Of a stretch of 64,000 nt of DNA, positions 45,721 to 53,856 are shown in pieces. Both the position numbers and the translations under genes were made by a program. Numbering within the stretch: the first letter of the stretch is position 1; each line of letters begins with the position of its first letter. Below the pieces are notes generated by a model. The model was not told the DNA's origin. It made no database searches and saw nothing but the letters and a program-made list of their open reading frames with translations. The stretch lies in NCBI RefSeq assembly GCF_016587355.1, contig NZ_BNJF01000001.1, positions 3,873,721-3,937,720 of the forward strand, in the 5' to 3' direction. The DNA is from Ktedonospora formicarum (GTDB lineage Bacteria > Chloroflexota > Ktedonobacteria > Ktedonobacterales > Ktedonobacteraceae).

Positions 45721-46545
45721 CTAGCGGCGTAGACCGCGTACGGTTAGTTCCGCGATAAGCAAGAAGACAATATCAAAGGCGATGAGTACGATGAGCGCGA
45801 AATCGACGCGAGCGGCGATGAAGGCGCTTAGCGCGATAACTTGTCCCAGGTGTTGGGTGTACCAGAGCAACCCCAGTATCAGTAGTACCAATACTGAGAG
45901 ACCAATCATGAACCAGCGCGCGCCAGTCCAGTCCTGGCGACTGGGCCAGAGTTCGGAGGTCACAGTCAGGATCAGGTAAGGCGCGAAAATCAGGGTCCAC
46001 CAGGGCCAGTCTGGACGCAGAAGGCGGAGCCCGGTATGCGGGTCCAGAGGGATATCCCACAGGTTATAGCCAGTCGCGATCCAATAAAGGAAGGCGAACA
46101 TGATAATGCCGCCAAAGAGTGGTGCTATCCCGCTCAAGCCATCACCAACATAGCTCATAAAGCGGCCCTGTGGGCGCACATACTGAACCTCACCTAGCTG
46201 AAGTGATTGGCGTCCCCCATTACGCATGACTCGTCCGATATTATCGCGAACCACCGTGGGTCGGACACGAAAGAGGGTAATACTCGTCACGCGAAAGCCG
46301 AAAGGGGTAAAGAGGAGTACGACCGCCGCGTGACTGAGTTCATGCAGCATTACACCGGGCGCATTGATCCAGAACCAGATGAGCCGTCCGCGTGCTCCCA
46401 GAAGCCAGTAACCTATCTCATCCACTCGATAGCGTAGAGCCTTGCGTGTGACGCGCAGGAGCATAAAGAGCACCAGAACTCCTCCCAGTGTTAACCAGGG
46501 TTGGTATGGCGCTATCTGTTCCAGAATACGGGTCTGGGTATCCAT
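45721..46545 (-). CDS. multi-pass membrane protein with HExxH (M50-like) motif
   Basis: 274 residues with about six membrane segments. MLHELSHAAVVLLFTPFGF near residue 66 contains HELSH inside a hydrophobic helix, as in intramembrane metalloproteases (M50/DUF3267 kinds). The second motif of classical site-2 proteases (NxxPxxxxDG) is not seen. SELWPSRQDW near residue 200 could give an acidic third Zn ligand. A regulatory intramembrane protease or a related metal-binding membrane protein is inferred. Convergent with mutL. Confidence 0.65.
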   Translation of the reverse strand: MDTQTRILEQIAPYQPWLTLGGVLVLFMLLRVTRKALRYRVDEIGYWLLGARGRLIWFWINAPGVMLHELSHAAVVLLFTPFGFRVTSITLFRVRPTVVRDNIGRVMRNGGRQSLQLGEVQYVRPQGRFMSYVGDGLSGIAPLFGGIIMFAFLYWIATGYNLWDIPLDPHTGLRLLRPDWPWWTLIFAPYLILTVTSELWPSRQDWTGARWFMIGLSVLVLLILGLLWYTQHLGQVIALSAFIAARVDFALIVLIAFDIVFLLIAELTVRGLRR

Positions 46546-46716
46546 CGGCTACTACTACCCCCTCTAACAAATCATGCGCGACGATCAAGGACATGGGTCA
46601 ATTGTTGCATAGCTGTTGACCATGATCCTGCTAAATATTGTAGACTCTGGACCGGGGCACGTCAACGTCCGGTTTCCAATTGTACGGTGAGCGTGCCTCC
46701 TGGTTGCAATTCTGCT

Positions 46717-48144
46717 CTATACCGCTTCCTTCTGTTCCTTCTGCTCCTTCTGTTCCTGTGGTTTGAGAATTTGTGGGCGCCCTGTCTTACTCAGAGACGA
46801 TATCTGGTGCTTACGCTCATAATAGATACACCAGGCTCCGAAAGCCAAGTGACAGGCGGCGAGCAGGTAGAGCACACGGTCAATACCAAAGAGATCTGAG
46901 GCCGCACCTAGGAAGAGCAGCACTGGGATTGAGCAGGCGCTATAGACCACAATCTGAAGCGAGAGCACACGTCCCTTGAGATGATCGGGTGTCTCCTCCT
47001 GAATGGCGGTTTGCGAGGGAATATTGATAAAGTCCAGAGCGATCCCGGCGGCAAACATGAAGAGCGCAACCAGCAAGAGCAGCCAGGTATTGCCATTCCA
47101 TGCCAGTGGATTAAGCATCTGAGTGAGCAGGGTCAATAAAGGAATAACGGTAATCGCTATCGCCAGACCCAGCGCGCCCAGGTGAATAGTGCGATAATGT
47201 CCGACACGCTTGACGATACGTGGCATCAGGATGGAACCTAACACCAGACCAATTCCTGCCGGAGCGAAGACCACCGGCATCATGTTGGCTGGCAGGTTGA
47301 GCAGGTCCTTGACCATAGGAGTCGCGATTTCACTGATCACGAAAATAATTACACCCGCGAAAGAGAGCTGTACAACCGCCAGGAAGAGTGGCTTATTAGT
47401 GCGTACAAAGCTCCAACCCTGTGCCATCTCCTGCCAGATATTGCCAATCATGCCAATTGTGTGTGTGGTCAGATCTTCGTCTTGCTGATTGATTGCTGGC
47501 GGTATAAAACTGCGATTGGGAATGAGCAGAATGAGTCCAGAGCAGAGCAAATAGAGTAACACCGTCGCCGCGAAGACCTGAACAAACGGATCAACAGTCA
47601 GGCCAAAGAGTTGGAAGGTTGGTAGGAAGAGAAGGGCAATGGGTGTTAACACCACAAAGCCGAGTGCCTGCGAGAGCATGATTGTGATATTAAAGAGCGA
47701 GAGTGCAGGCATTAATTCCTCGTCATTCACCAGCATTGGGATAGTGGCAGACTCGGCGGGCGCGAAGAACTGGCAGACAGTTGAGACAATAAAAGAGAGC
47801 GCGTAGATCGGGAGTAGAGCATCATGGTTGAAGAGTAGCGAGACAACAAAGAACAGACTGATAAGTCCGCGTAGGCAGTTGCTTCCCCAGAGCACGCGGC
47901 GCTTGGGCATGCGATCAACAATTACTCCGGCAGGTGCGCCAAAGAGCACCGCTGGCAGACTAAAGCTAATGATAGCGAGACCAAGCTGAGTCGTGGAGTG
48001 GGTAATGGCTTCGATGAGGAGCATGATGGCGCAATTGGAGGCATTAAAGATTGTCTGTGAGATCAATTGCGCCAGCCAGAGGCGCAGGAAGTCAGGCTTA
48101 CGGAGGACGGTGAGAAACCCTCCTCTTCTCTGGGCTACTACCAT
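46717..48144 (-). CDS. major facilitator superfamily transporter
   Basis: 475 residues with 12 predicted helices. The N-terminal GRKPDFLRLWLAQLISQ-like opening and AGVIVDRMPKRRVLWGSN (motif A of the MFS loop 2-3) identify the DHA3/macrolide-efflux-like group. The middle loop (residues about 200-235) is long. The C terminus ends in an EQKEQKEQKE repeat from a 9-12 base DNA repeat. Export of a drug or metabolite is likely, but the substrate is unknown. Confidence 0.87.
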   Translation of the reverse strand: MVVAQRRGGFLTVLRKPDFLRLWLAQLISQTIFNASNCAIMLLIEAITHSTTQLGLAIISFSLPAVLFGAPAGVIVDRMPKRRVLWGSNCLRGLISLFFVVSLLFNHDALLPIYALSFIVSTVCQFFAPAESATIPMLVNDEELMPALSLFNITIMLSQALGFVVLTPIALLFLPTFQLFGLTVDPFVQVFAATVLLYLLCSGLILLIPNRSFIPPAINQQDEDLTTHTIGMIGNIWQEMAQGWSFVRTNKPLFLAVVQLSFAGVIIFVISEIATPMVKDLLNLPANMMPVVFAPAGIGLVLGSILMPRIVKRVGHYRTIHLGALGLAIAITVIPLLTLLTQMLNPLAWNGNTWLLLLVALFMFAAGIALDFINIPSQTAIQEETPDHLKGRVLSLQIVVYSACSIPVLLFLGAASDLFGIDRVLYLLAACHLAFGAWCIYYERKHQISSLSKTGRPQILKPQEQKEQKEQKEAV

Positions 48145-48167
48145 GCGTTTGTCTGCTTTCTACTAGC

Positions 48168-48266
48168 CTTTATATACAGAAACCAATGCCACTCACGTGG
48201 CTAGCGTAGATTTTTTATATATACGAAAACCTGAGCGTGCCCTCGCATGAGGGTTGGTTTTCATAT
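48168..48266. repeat. dispersed inverted-repeat element, copy B (composite)
   Basis: A full hairpin at 48218-48266 (CGAAAACCTGAGCG and GGTTGGTTTTC ends, inner CCCTC/GAGGG) sits directly beside a partial left end at 48168-48207 (AGAAACCAATGCC and GTGGCTAGCG). It looks like two fused or nested copies. Confidence 0.65.
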
Positions 48267-48327
48267 CAATCCGCGCTTCGTTTTCTGAAAGGCTGTAACG
48301 TACCACTCAATCATTTGAGCATTGTGG

Positions 48328-48371
48328 CTATCGGAGACGCTGTTTGGGCATCCAAAGAGTGTCCCCGATAG
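48328..48371. terminator. stem-loop downstream of the DUF951 gene
   Basis: CTATCGG (48328-48334) pairs with CCGATAG (48365-48371), with further GAC/GTC and TTTGG/CCAAA pairing inside. It lies about 50 bases past the DUF951 stop on the minus strand. Confidence 0.5.
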
Positions 48372-48423
48372 CGATTATTGCCGCGCCATCGCGGTGTGGA
48401 AGAACGAATATGCTTACAAGAGT

Positions 48424-48651
48424 CTATGATTCATAGGGATCATACTCGTCTTCGGGTTTTGGTAGGCGTGGTAACTTTTGCTTGATGCGGCGCTCAACTT
48501 CGGAGCGCGGAAGGAGAATACGCCGTCCGCACTTCTCGCAGCGCAAGCCGATATCCGCGCCCAGTCGTACTACCTCCCAGTCAAAACAACCACAGGGATG
48601 TTGTTTGCGTAGACGCAAACGGTCTCCCAACTCAAATTGTATCGGCTCCAT
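48424..48651 (-). CDS. DUF951 family protein
   Basis: 75 residues. LGDRLRLRKQHPCGCFDWEVVRLGADIGLRCEKCGRRILLPRSEVERRIKQ is the whole DUF951 pattern, with a Cys pair (CGC...CEKCG) that likely binds zinc. The family is a small basic protein common in Firmicutes and Chloroflexota, often near ribosome and nucleotide genes. Function unknown. It starts 15 bases after nadD ends, so it is in the same transcript. The C-terminal acidic tail is unremarkable. Confidence 0.88.
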   Translation of the reverse strand: MEPIQFELGDRLRLRKQHPCGCFDWEVVRLGADIGLRCEKCGRRILLPRSEVERRIKQKLPRLPKPEDEYDPYES

Positions 48652-48666
48652 CGTCTCCTGGCCTTT

Positions 48667-49362
48667 TTATGATATATAAAGATGATGCTCGCGAATATAG
48701 TCTACTACGGCATCTGGTGTTTGATAGCGTATTGGCTGTCCCTGAGCGACCCGCTGGCGCAGGTCCGTCGATGAGATGTCCAATAGAGGTGCCTGAACCA
48801 GACGTAAGCGTTGGGTGATGCCTGGCAAACGCTCCTCTAGCATTGTATTATACCCCGCATTGTCCAGTTTGCCAGCGGCGGTCTGACGTTGGGGCGAGTT
48901 TGCGGAGGAGGGATAGCCTGGACGACCAACGGCAACCAGGGCTGTCAGTTCCGCCAGGATTCCCTGGGGATTGTACCAGCCATGGAGATCAAGTAAGCTA
49001 TCCCAGCCGATTATAAAATAGAAATGAGCTTTGGACCCATACTGCTCACGCAGGCGGTGCAGCGTATCGACGGTATAGGATGGGCCATCTCGGTCAATCT
49101 CGATCCGCGAACATGTAAAGTACGGATTTGTGGCGATGGCGCACTCAACCATCGCCAGGCGGCGGGACGCGGGAGTGGTTTGCTGATTGCGCTTGTGTGG
49201 TGGCTGTCCGGTTGGAATGAAGAGTATTGACGAGAGGTTCAGCGCCACTCTAACCTCTTCCGCAACTGCAAGGTGGGCGTTATGAATGGGGTCGAAGGTG
49301 CCACCCATGATGCCGATATGCTCACTCTGTGCGTCATGCTGTTGTGTCTGTTGCTGTGACAA
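48667..49362 (-). CDS. nadD: nicotinate-nucleotide adenylyltransferase
   Basis: 231 residues. It adenylates nicotinate mononucleotide to deamido-NAD. IGIMGGTFDPIHNAHLAVAEEV holds the (H/T)xGH-type nucleotidyltransferase motif. IPTGQPPHK and ISSTDLRQRVAQGQPIRYQTPDAVVDYI (the ISST motif) complete the family pattern. The length and the SSILFIPTGQPPHK spacing match NadD rather than CoaD. The N-terminal 12 residues are a Gln/His-rich extension. Confidence 0.94.
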   Translation of the reverse strand: MSQQQTQQHDAQSEHIGIMGGTFDPIHNAHLAVAEEVRVALNLSSILFIPTGQPPHKRNQQTTPASRRLAMVECAIATNPYFTCSRIEIDRDGPSYTVDTLHRLREQYGSKAHFYFIIGWDSLLDLHGWYNPQGILAELTALVAVGRPGYPSSANSPQRQTAAGKLDNAGYNTMLEERLPGITQRLRLVQAPLLDISSTDLRQRVAQGQPIRYQTPDAVVDYIREHHLYIS

Positions 49363-49420
49363 GATACTTTCTCTCTACTCCTTCTGAAAAGGGCCTTTCC
49401 TTTACTGGTTTTATGGTTGG

Positions 49421-50506
49421 TTATATATTGCCAGCTGTTTCGGTGACCGTCAACTCGGCTTCTGGTAGCGCGTGGTAGAGCGCGAACATGACGTCAGTGA
49501 TCGTATCGGTGTGTTCAATTGTGATCCAGAAGCGCACGGTCAGGGTAATCTTCTGCGCGGCGAAGCCACTAAAGTGGACCTGTGGTTCTGGTTTGGGGAT
49601 GATAGTATCAACCTCCTTGAGCTTATTCACAATGAGACCCGGCGTCTCGTCTTTGACAAATTGCTCTTGTGGAATCGTCACGTTGATGGTAGCGCGGCGT
49701 TCGCCATAGTAGGAGCTATTGACCACCACATTATTGAAGAGATAGGCATTAGGTATCATGACCTCTTCGCCCGAGAGCTGGCGAAGCTTGGTCGCGCGTA
49801 ACTGAATATCTTCCACGCGCCCGGTATAGTTGACGCCGATGCTATTGGTCGTGATAATGTTGCCAATATAAAAAGGGCGCTCGACCAGGAGATAGATGCC
49901 GGAAAACAGGTTCTTGACGATATCCTGAATGGAAACTGTGATTGCGACCGTCAACGCGCCCAGGATGGTCAACGGCGCGGTAATCGGAATGTTCCAGATT
50001 GAGAGCAGAACAAAAAATACAATCACAATTGTAATCAGATAGAAGATACGCCCGATCAGGGTGCGAATATTGATATCGATGCGGTTCTCGCCAAGCGAAC
50101 GCATAATTAAATCGCGGATCGTGCGCGCCGCGCCCAGACCAAGAGTTACGACCAGCGCTGTCCAGAAAAGGCTGAAGAACACATCTGGTAGGTTTTCTGG
50201 CTTGATATGTAGCACCGCCAGGAACTCTGTATACCAGATCTTCAGGCTGCCAAAGTCCCAATCATAGATAGCAGGAATAACAATGGAGACGATGACAAGC
50301 GGTGGCACAAGCATCAGCGCGCCCAGAGTATGGATGATCCAGGCGTCTAACACCGTCCTCTTTAAGCGAACTAGCAGTTTGAGGCGCAACTGCAAACCTA
50401 TAAAGATGGCTATCAATATGGCGACCACAATGATCGCTACACGTATTGCTGGCTGTATCATACTTAGTAACCAGGTAGAGTAGTCAAACTCCTGAATCCA
50501 AGGCAT
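49421..50506 (-). CDS. MscS-family mechanosensitive ion channel
   Basis: 361 residues. Four to five membrane helices lead to the pore helix and MscS beta domain, seen as ALTVAITVSIQDIVKNLFSGIYLLVERPFYIGNII and then GRVEDIQLRATKLRQLSGEEVMIPNAYLFNNVVVN. The alpha/beta C-terminal domain follows. It opens under membrane tension to release solutes on osmotic downshock. The pore-lining helix is Gln/Asp-containing and less Gly/Ala-rich than in E. coli MscS. Transcribed singly. Confidence 0.9.
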   Translation of the reverse strand: MPWIQEFDYSTWLLSMIQPAIRVAIIVVAILIAIFIGLQLRLKLLVRLKRTVLDAWIIHTLGALMLVPPLVIVSIVIPAIYDWDFGSLKIWYTEFLAVLHIKPENLPDVFFSLFWTALVVTLGLGAARTIRDLIMRSLGENRIDINIRTLIGRIFYLITIVIVFFVLLSIWNIPITAPLTILGALTVAITVSIQDIVKNLFSGIYLLVERPFYIGNIITTNSIGVNYTGRVEDIQLRATKLRQLSGEEVMIPNAYLFNNVVVNSSYYGERRATINVTIPQEQFVKDETPGLIVNKLKEVDTIIPKPEPQVHFSGFAAQKITLTVRFWITIEHTDTITDVMFALYHALPEAELTVTETAGNI

Positions 50507-50824
50507 ACGACCTACAAGAACCCTTCTAGGTTATGCTGTCATGCTGCTTGCCACTAAGGTCTTAGACGAAAACCAATGTTGCCCGAACGGTGGCTAGCGC
50601 TCTGTGCTCAGGTTTTCGATTTAAGGAGTAAGTGACGGGAGTAATGCACGCAATAGGACAGCATACAACATGTTATCAATCAGTATCGGTAGTTCATTGT
50701 CAGGGCATGACTCCTTTGTCAATGACTATCGCCTGTGTTGCGACATATTGCTCGTCTTTGAAGTGCCTATACAACCTCCCACAAGGCGCGGCGTTGCGCC
50801 ATGGAAAGGCGGTATTTGGGCTAA
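50507..50824. other. 318-base intergenic region between gluQ and mscS
   Basis: Holds repeat copy C (50561-50625). The remainder has two short overlapping open frames (50632-50867) with no ribosome site and no recognisable protein pattern. It could contain a decayed gene, but this cannot be supported. Confidence 0.4.
50561..50625. repeat. dispersed inverted-repeat element, copy C
   Basis: Ends CTTAGACGAAAACC (50561-50574) and GGTTTTCGATTTAAG (50611-50625). The core has AATGTTGCCC and GTGGCTAGCG. 65 bases. Confidence 0.75.
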
Positions 50825-51799
50825 CTATAGCGTGATTTTTGCCATTATATCATATAGAGACCGGTGACAGGCTGAGAGAAGCTGTGAAGGAGTGAGAAGA
50901 GTACCATCGGGAATCAGGCCACAACTTGTCGCAAGCTGTCCGATGATATGTTGGGGTGTCTGCCCTGCGGCTCGTAGGGGAGCCAGCCCCATACTACCAT
51001 CACGCTTGGAGAGCCGCTTGCCTGTATCGTTGTCCATGATCAGGGGCATATGCGCGAAGGTTGGTTCGGGGAAGCCTAGTACGCGGAAGAGGAGAAGCTG
51101 GCGCGCAGCGGATGAGAGCAGGTCCACACCTCGCACTACCTGATTGATACGCATGAGCGCGTCATCGACGACGACCGCAAACTGGTAAGCGAAGATGCCA
51201 TCCGAGCGGCGCACGATGAAATCTCCAACCACCTGCCCAACGTCCTGTTCTACCGGACCCGCGACGAGATCATTGAAGCGTATGACGCTCTTCTCTGGCA
51301 CGCGGAAGCGGAGCGAGGGCTGGCGTACACGGGCGCGTTCCTGGCGCTGGCGAGTACTCAAGTTGCGGCAGGTGCCGGGATAGCGTGGACCATCCTCGGC
51401 ACCTTGTTGGGGTGCGCTCGCCGCGTGCACGATCTCGGCCCGGCTGCAATAGCAGGGATAGATGAGATCTGCCTGCTCAAGCTGCTTTAGATACGTATGA
51501 TAGTGATGCAGTCGCTCGCTCTGTGTATAGGGGGCATGTGGACCACCACAATCGGGTCCCTCATCCCAATCCAGACCGAGCCAGCGCAGATCATAAAGCA
51601 TTCGTTCAGTTGCTCCGAAGCGCACGCGTGGAAGATCGAGGTCCTCGATGCGTAGAATGAAGCAACCCTGCTCAAGGCGTGCGCACAGCCAGGCTAGCAG
51701 AGCCGTGCGCAGATTACCCATATGTAAGTCTCCAGTTGGGCTAGGTGCGTAGCGTCCTCGTATCTGGTTTGCTTGAGTGGGCGTGGTGCTTGGAATCAG
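50825..51799 (-). CDS. gluQ: glutamyl-Q tRNA(Asp) synthetase
   Basis: A truncated glutamyl-tRNA synthetase paralogue without anticodon-binding domain. It attaches Glu to the queuosine of tRNA-Asp. RGRYAPSPTGDLHMGNLRTALLAWL is the HIGH region, and FILRIEDLDLPR follows. CYCSRAEI, with a later Cys in YPGTCR, is the Zn site typical of GluQ. KRLSKRDGSMGL is the KMSKS motif. The start is unclear. No ATG or GTG precedes RGRYAPSP in frame. CTG 51799 overlaps the maf stop as CTGA and has AGAGAGGAAG before it. TTG 51847 lies farther into maf. The 3' neighbour spacer has no terminator. Confidence 0.86.
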   Translation of the reverse strand: MIPSTTPTQANQIRGRYAPSPTGDLHMGNLRTALLAWLCARLEQGCFILRIEDLDLPRVRFGATERMLYDLRWLGLDWDEGPDCGGPHAPYTQSERLHHYHTYLKQLEQADLIYPCYCSRAEIVHAASAPQQGAEDGPRYPGTCRNLSTRQRQERARVRQPSLRFRVPEKSVIRFNDLVAGPVEQDVGQVVGDFIVRRSDGIFAYQFAVVVDDALMRINQVVRGVDLLSSAARQLLLFRVLGFPEPTFAHMPLIMDNDTGKRLSKRDGSMGLAPLRAAGQTPQHIIGQLATSCGLIPDGTLLTPSQLLSACHRSLYDIMAKITL

Positions 51800-52482
51800 G
51801 CGCTGGCTTCCTCTCTGCGCGCGAAGCGCTCTGACCAGGGGCAGCAAGGACAGGCGGGGTCCTCGACGGGCTCGCTCAGGGGAGCCACTCCAAAGTGAGC
51901 CAGCAACTCAACAAGGGTACAGAGTGGAAGCCCGACCACGTTCAGATAACATCCTTGAATGCGCTCGGTCGGTTGGAAGTCGGGATTCTGCACACCATAC
52001 GCGCCTGCTTTGTCCATTGGGTCGCCGCTGGCGATATAGGCATCGATCTCTTCATCTGTGTAGGGACGCATCAAGACTGGTGTCATCTGGCTAGAACCAT
52101 GCATAGTAATCTGTCCATCGATGATTGAAGCGACGACAACACCAGTGACCACACGATGCCAGCGACCACGAAGCGAGCGCAGGAGTGATCGCGCGTGCTC
52201 CTCATCGCGTGGTTTGCCGAGTACCTGATCGTCAAGAAGGACCGTCGTATCTGCGGTTACGACCAGGTTGGAGCGGGCCTCGGGCATTGTGAGAGCGCCA
52301 AGGGCCTTGTGGGCCGCTGTCCATTGTGCGAGGCCATCGATAGGGCCACGATAATGGGTCTGCATGGCGTCCTCGTCGATGGGAGCGATACCAATGGTAT
52401 AAGGTATATTGAGCGCGGCGATAATCTGCCGCCGCCGGGGGGAGGCGGAGGCTAGCAGTAAAGATTTCTGATGATTTAGCAT
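51796..52482 (-). CDS. maf: Maf-like nucleoside triphosphate pyrophosphatase
   Basis: 228 residues. Maf proteins hydrolyse non-canonical or excess (d)NTPs such as dTTP, UTP or m5UTP to the monophosphates. LLLASASPRRRQIIAALNIPYTI is the N-terminal signature (SxSPRR). VVTADTTVLLDDQVLGKP and SGDPMDKAGAYGVQ give the metal and base site residues. The Cys/Pro-rich end (ACPCCPWSERF) is an extension. Starts 56 bases after the rlmD stop and overlaps gluQ, so an operon is likely. Confidence 0.92.
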   Translation of the reverse strand: MLNHQKSLLLASASPRRRQIIAALNIPYTIGIAPIDEDAMQTHYRGPIDGLAQWTAAHKALGALTMPEARSNLVVTADTTVLLDDQVLGKPRDEEHARSLLRSLRGRWHRVVTGVVVASIIDGQITMHGSSQMTPVLMRPYTDEEIDAYIASGDPMDKAGAYGVQNPDFQPTERIQGCYLNVVGLPLCTLVELLAHFGVAPLSEPVEDPACPCCPWSERFARREEASA

Positions 52483-52538
52483 AAGATATTTACCTGGGTA
52501 ATAACTATTTACAGAGACGAGATCAGATCTATGGTTGC

Positions 52539-53855
52539 TTAATTACGCTCAAGAACCGCGATACATTCGATATGCGCGGTTTGCGGAAACATATCGAGTG
52601 GCTGGATTGAGGTTAGACGATACGTCTTCTCTTCGCCGTGGCAGAGGGTATCCAGGTCTCGCGCGAGCGTAGATGGCTCGCATGAAATGTAGACGATACG
52701 TCCAACCGGGTAGCGCAATAGCGTCTCTAGAACGACTGGCTGGCAGCCCGCGCGTGGTGGATCGATAACGAAGCCATCCACCTGGGCGCTTAGATCTGGT
52801 AGTACATCTTCTACTTTCCCTTTGAGAATCTCAACATTGCTGGTCTCACGGGCGTTCCACTGGGCATCCTTAATCGCGCTGGGAGACTCCTCAATGGCGA
52901 TGATGCGACCGAAGTGAGGTGCCATAAGGAGGGCAAAGGTTCCCACACCACAATAGGCATCAACGATAGTGAGCTTTGCCGGGTCCTCATCTGGCTGCCG
53001 ATGCGAGAGCAGACCATCCATAACCATATGTGCCATTTTCTCAGCCTGCGGCGTATTGGTCTGGAAAAACGAGCTTGGGCGGATACGGAAAGTCTCGCCA
53101 CCCACCTGCTCTTCCATGGTCTCTGCGCATACAGTCATTCCCATGTCGTTGAGTTGATGATTTATCTCTTCCGACTGTTGCGGCTGTAAGAGCATCTGCT
53201 CGGTATTGACGCCGTAGCGAATAATTACCTGTGGGCGCGGATGCTGGTATTGGCTGAGCACACTAAGCGCGCGGTTAATCCGCTCATGCGCGATAGGGCA
53301 GGAGATGAGCGGTAGAACGCGATGTGTCCCGCGCGCCGTCAGCCCAAGCTGCCCCTCACGGTTAACAGAAAAGCGCATCTGATTGCGATAATTCCAGGGG
53401 ATCTCGCAGGGGACGGTCTCAAGCAAAGGAGGATCTGTAAATTGTCCAACCTCGCGTAAGAGCTGCCCTACCATCTCGCGTTTCCAGATCAACTGGTTTT
53501 CGTATTGCATATGTTGAAGCTGGCAGCCGCCACAGGTACCAAATACAGGGCAAGGGGCTACAACCCGCTCGGGCGCAGGCTCATGAATCTCTGTGATCCA
53601 GGCTCGTGGAGGGCGTGGCTTCCAGCGGCGGCTGCGACGCCCAGTTTTAGGTGTGGGCGGGTCTTCGACGGCAATGGTCACGCGTTCGCCGGGTAAGCCT
53701 GCCGGGATGGCAAGTTGGAGGAGCTTTGGCTCCTCCCCCTCGCCACCTGGAAAGTGAATTTCAGCGGTTGCGTGTCCCGAGCGTTGAAGGGAGCCAAGAG
53801 TTACCGTATGGTAATGGATGGCTCGCTCCTCATGGATATAAGTGCTCTCTGTCAT
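52539..53855 (-). CDS. rlmD: 23S rRNA (uracil-C5)-methyltransferase, RlmD/RumA type
   Basis: 438 residues. An N-terminal TRAM-like part is followed by Fe-S cysteines in CPVFGTCGGCQLQHM. The SAM fold follows (VDAYCGVGTFALLM), with FVIDPPRAGCQPVVLE and YISCEPSTLARDL, where the DPPRAG loop and catalytic Cys of the RNA m5U MTases lie. RlmD makes m5U1939 in 23S rRNA. RlmCD-type dual activity in the family cannot be excluded. Starts 1 base after the TPR gene stop, so it is coupled to it. Ends 57 bases before maf. Confidence 0.92.
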   Translation of the reverse strand: MTESTYIHEERAIHYHTVTLGSLQRSGHATAEIHFPGGEGEEPKLLQLAIPAGLPGERVTIAVEDPPTPKTGRRSRRWKPRPPRAWITEIHEPAPERVVAPCPVFGTCGGCQLQHMQYENQLIWKREMVGQLLREVGQFTDPPLLETVPCEIPWNYRNQMRFSVNREGQLGLTARGTHRVLPLISCPIAHERINRALSVLSQYQHPRPQVIIRYGVNTEQMLLQPQQSEEINHQLNDMGMTVCAETMEEQVGGETFRIRPSSFFQTNTPQAEKMAHMVMDGLLSHRQPDEDPAKLTIVDAYCGVGTFALLMAPHFGRIIAIEESPSAIKDAQWNARETSNVEILKGKVEDVLPDLSAQVDGFVIDPPRAGCQPVVLETLLRYPVGRIVYISCEPSTLARDLDTLCHGEEKTYRLTSIQPLDMFPQTAHIECIAVLERN

Positions 53856-53856
53856 A

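Noticed and set aside
50632..50867. Two overlapping 65-67 codon frames before gluQ
   Set aside because: No ribosome site and no family pattern. One runs into the end of gluQ on the other strand.
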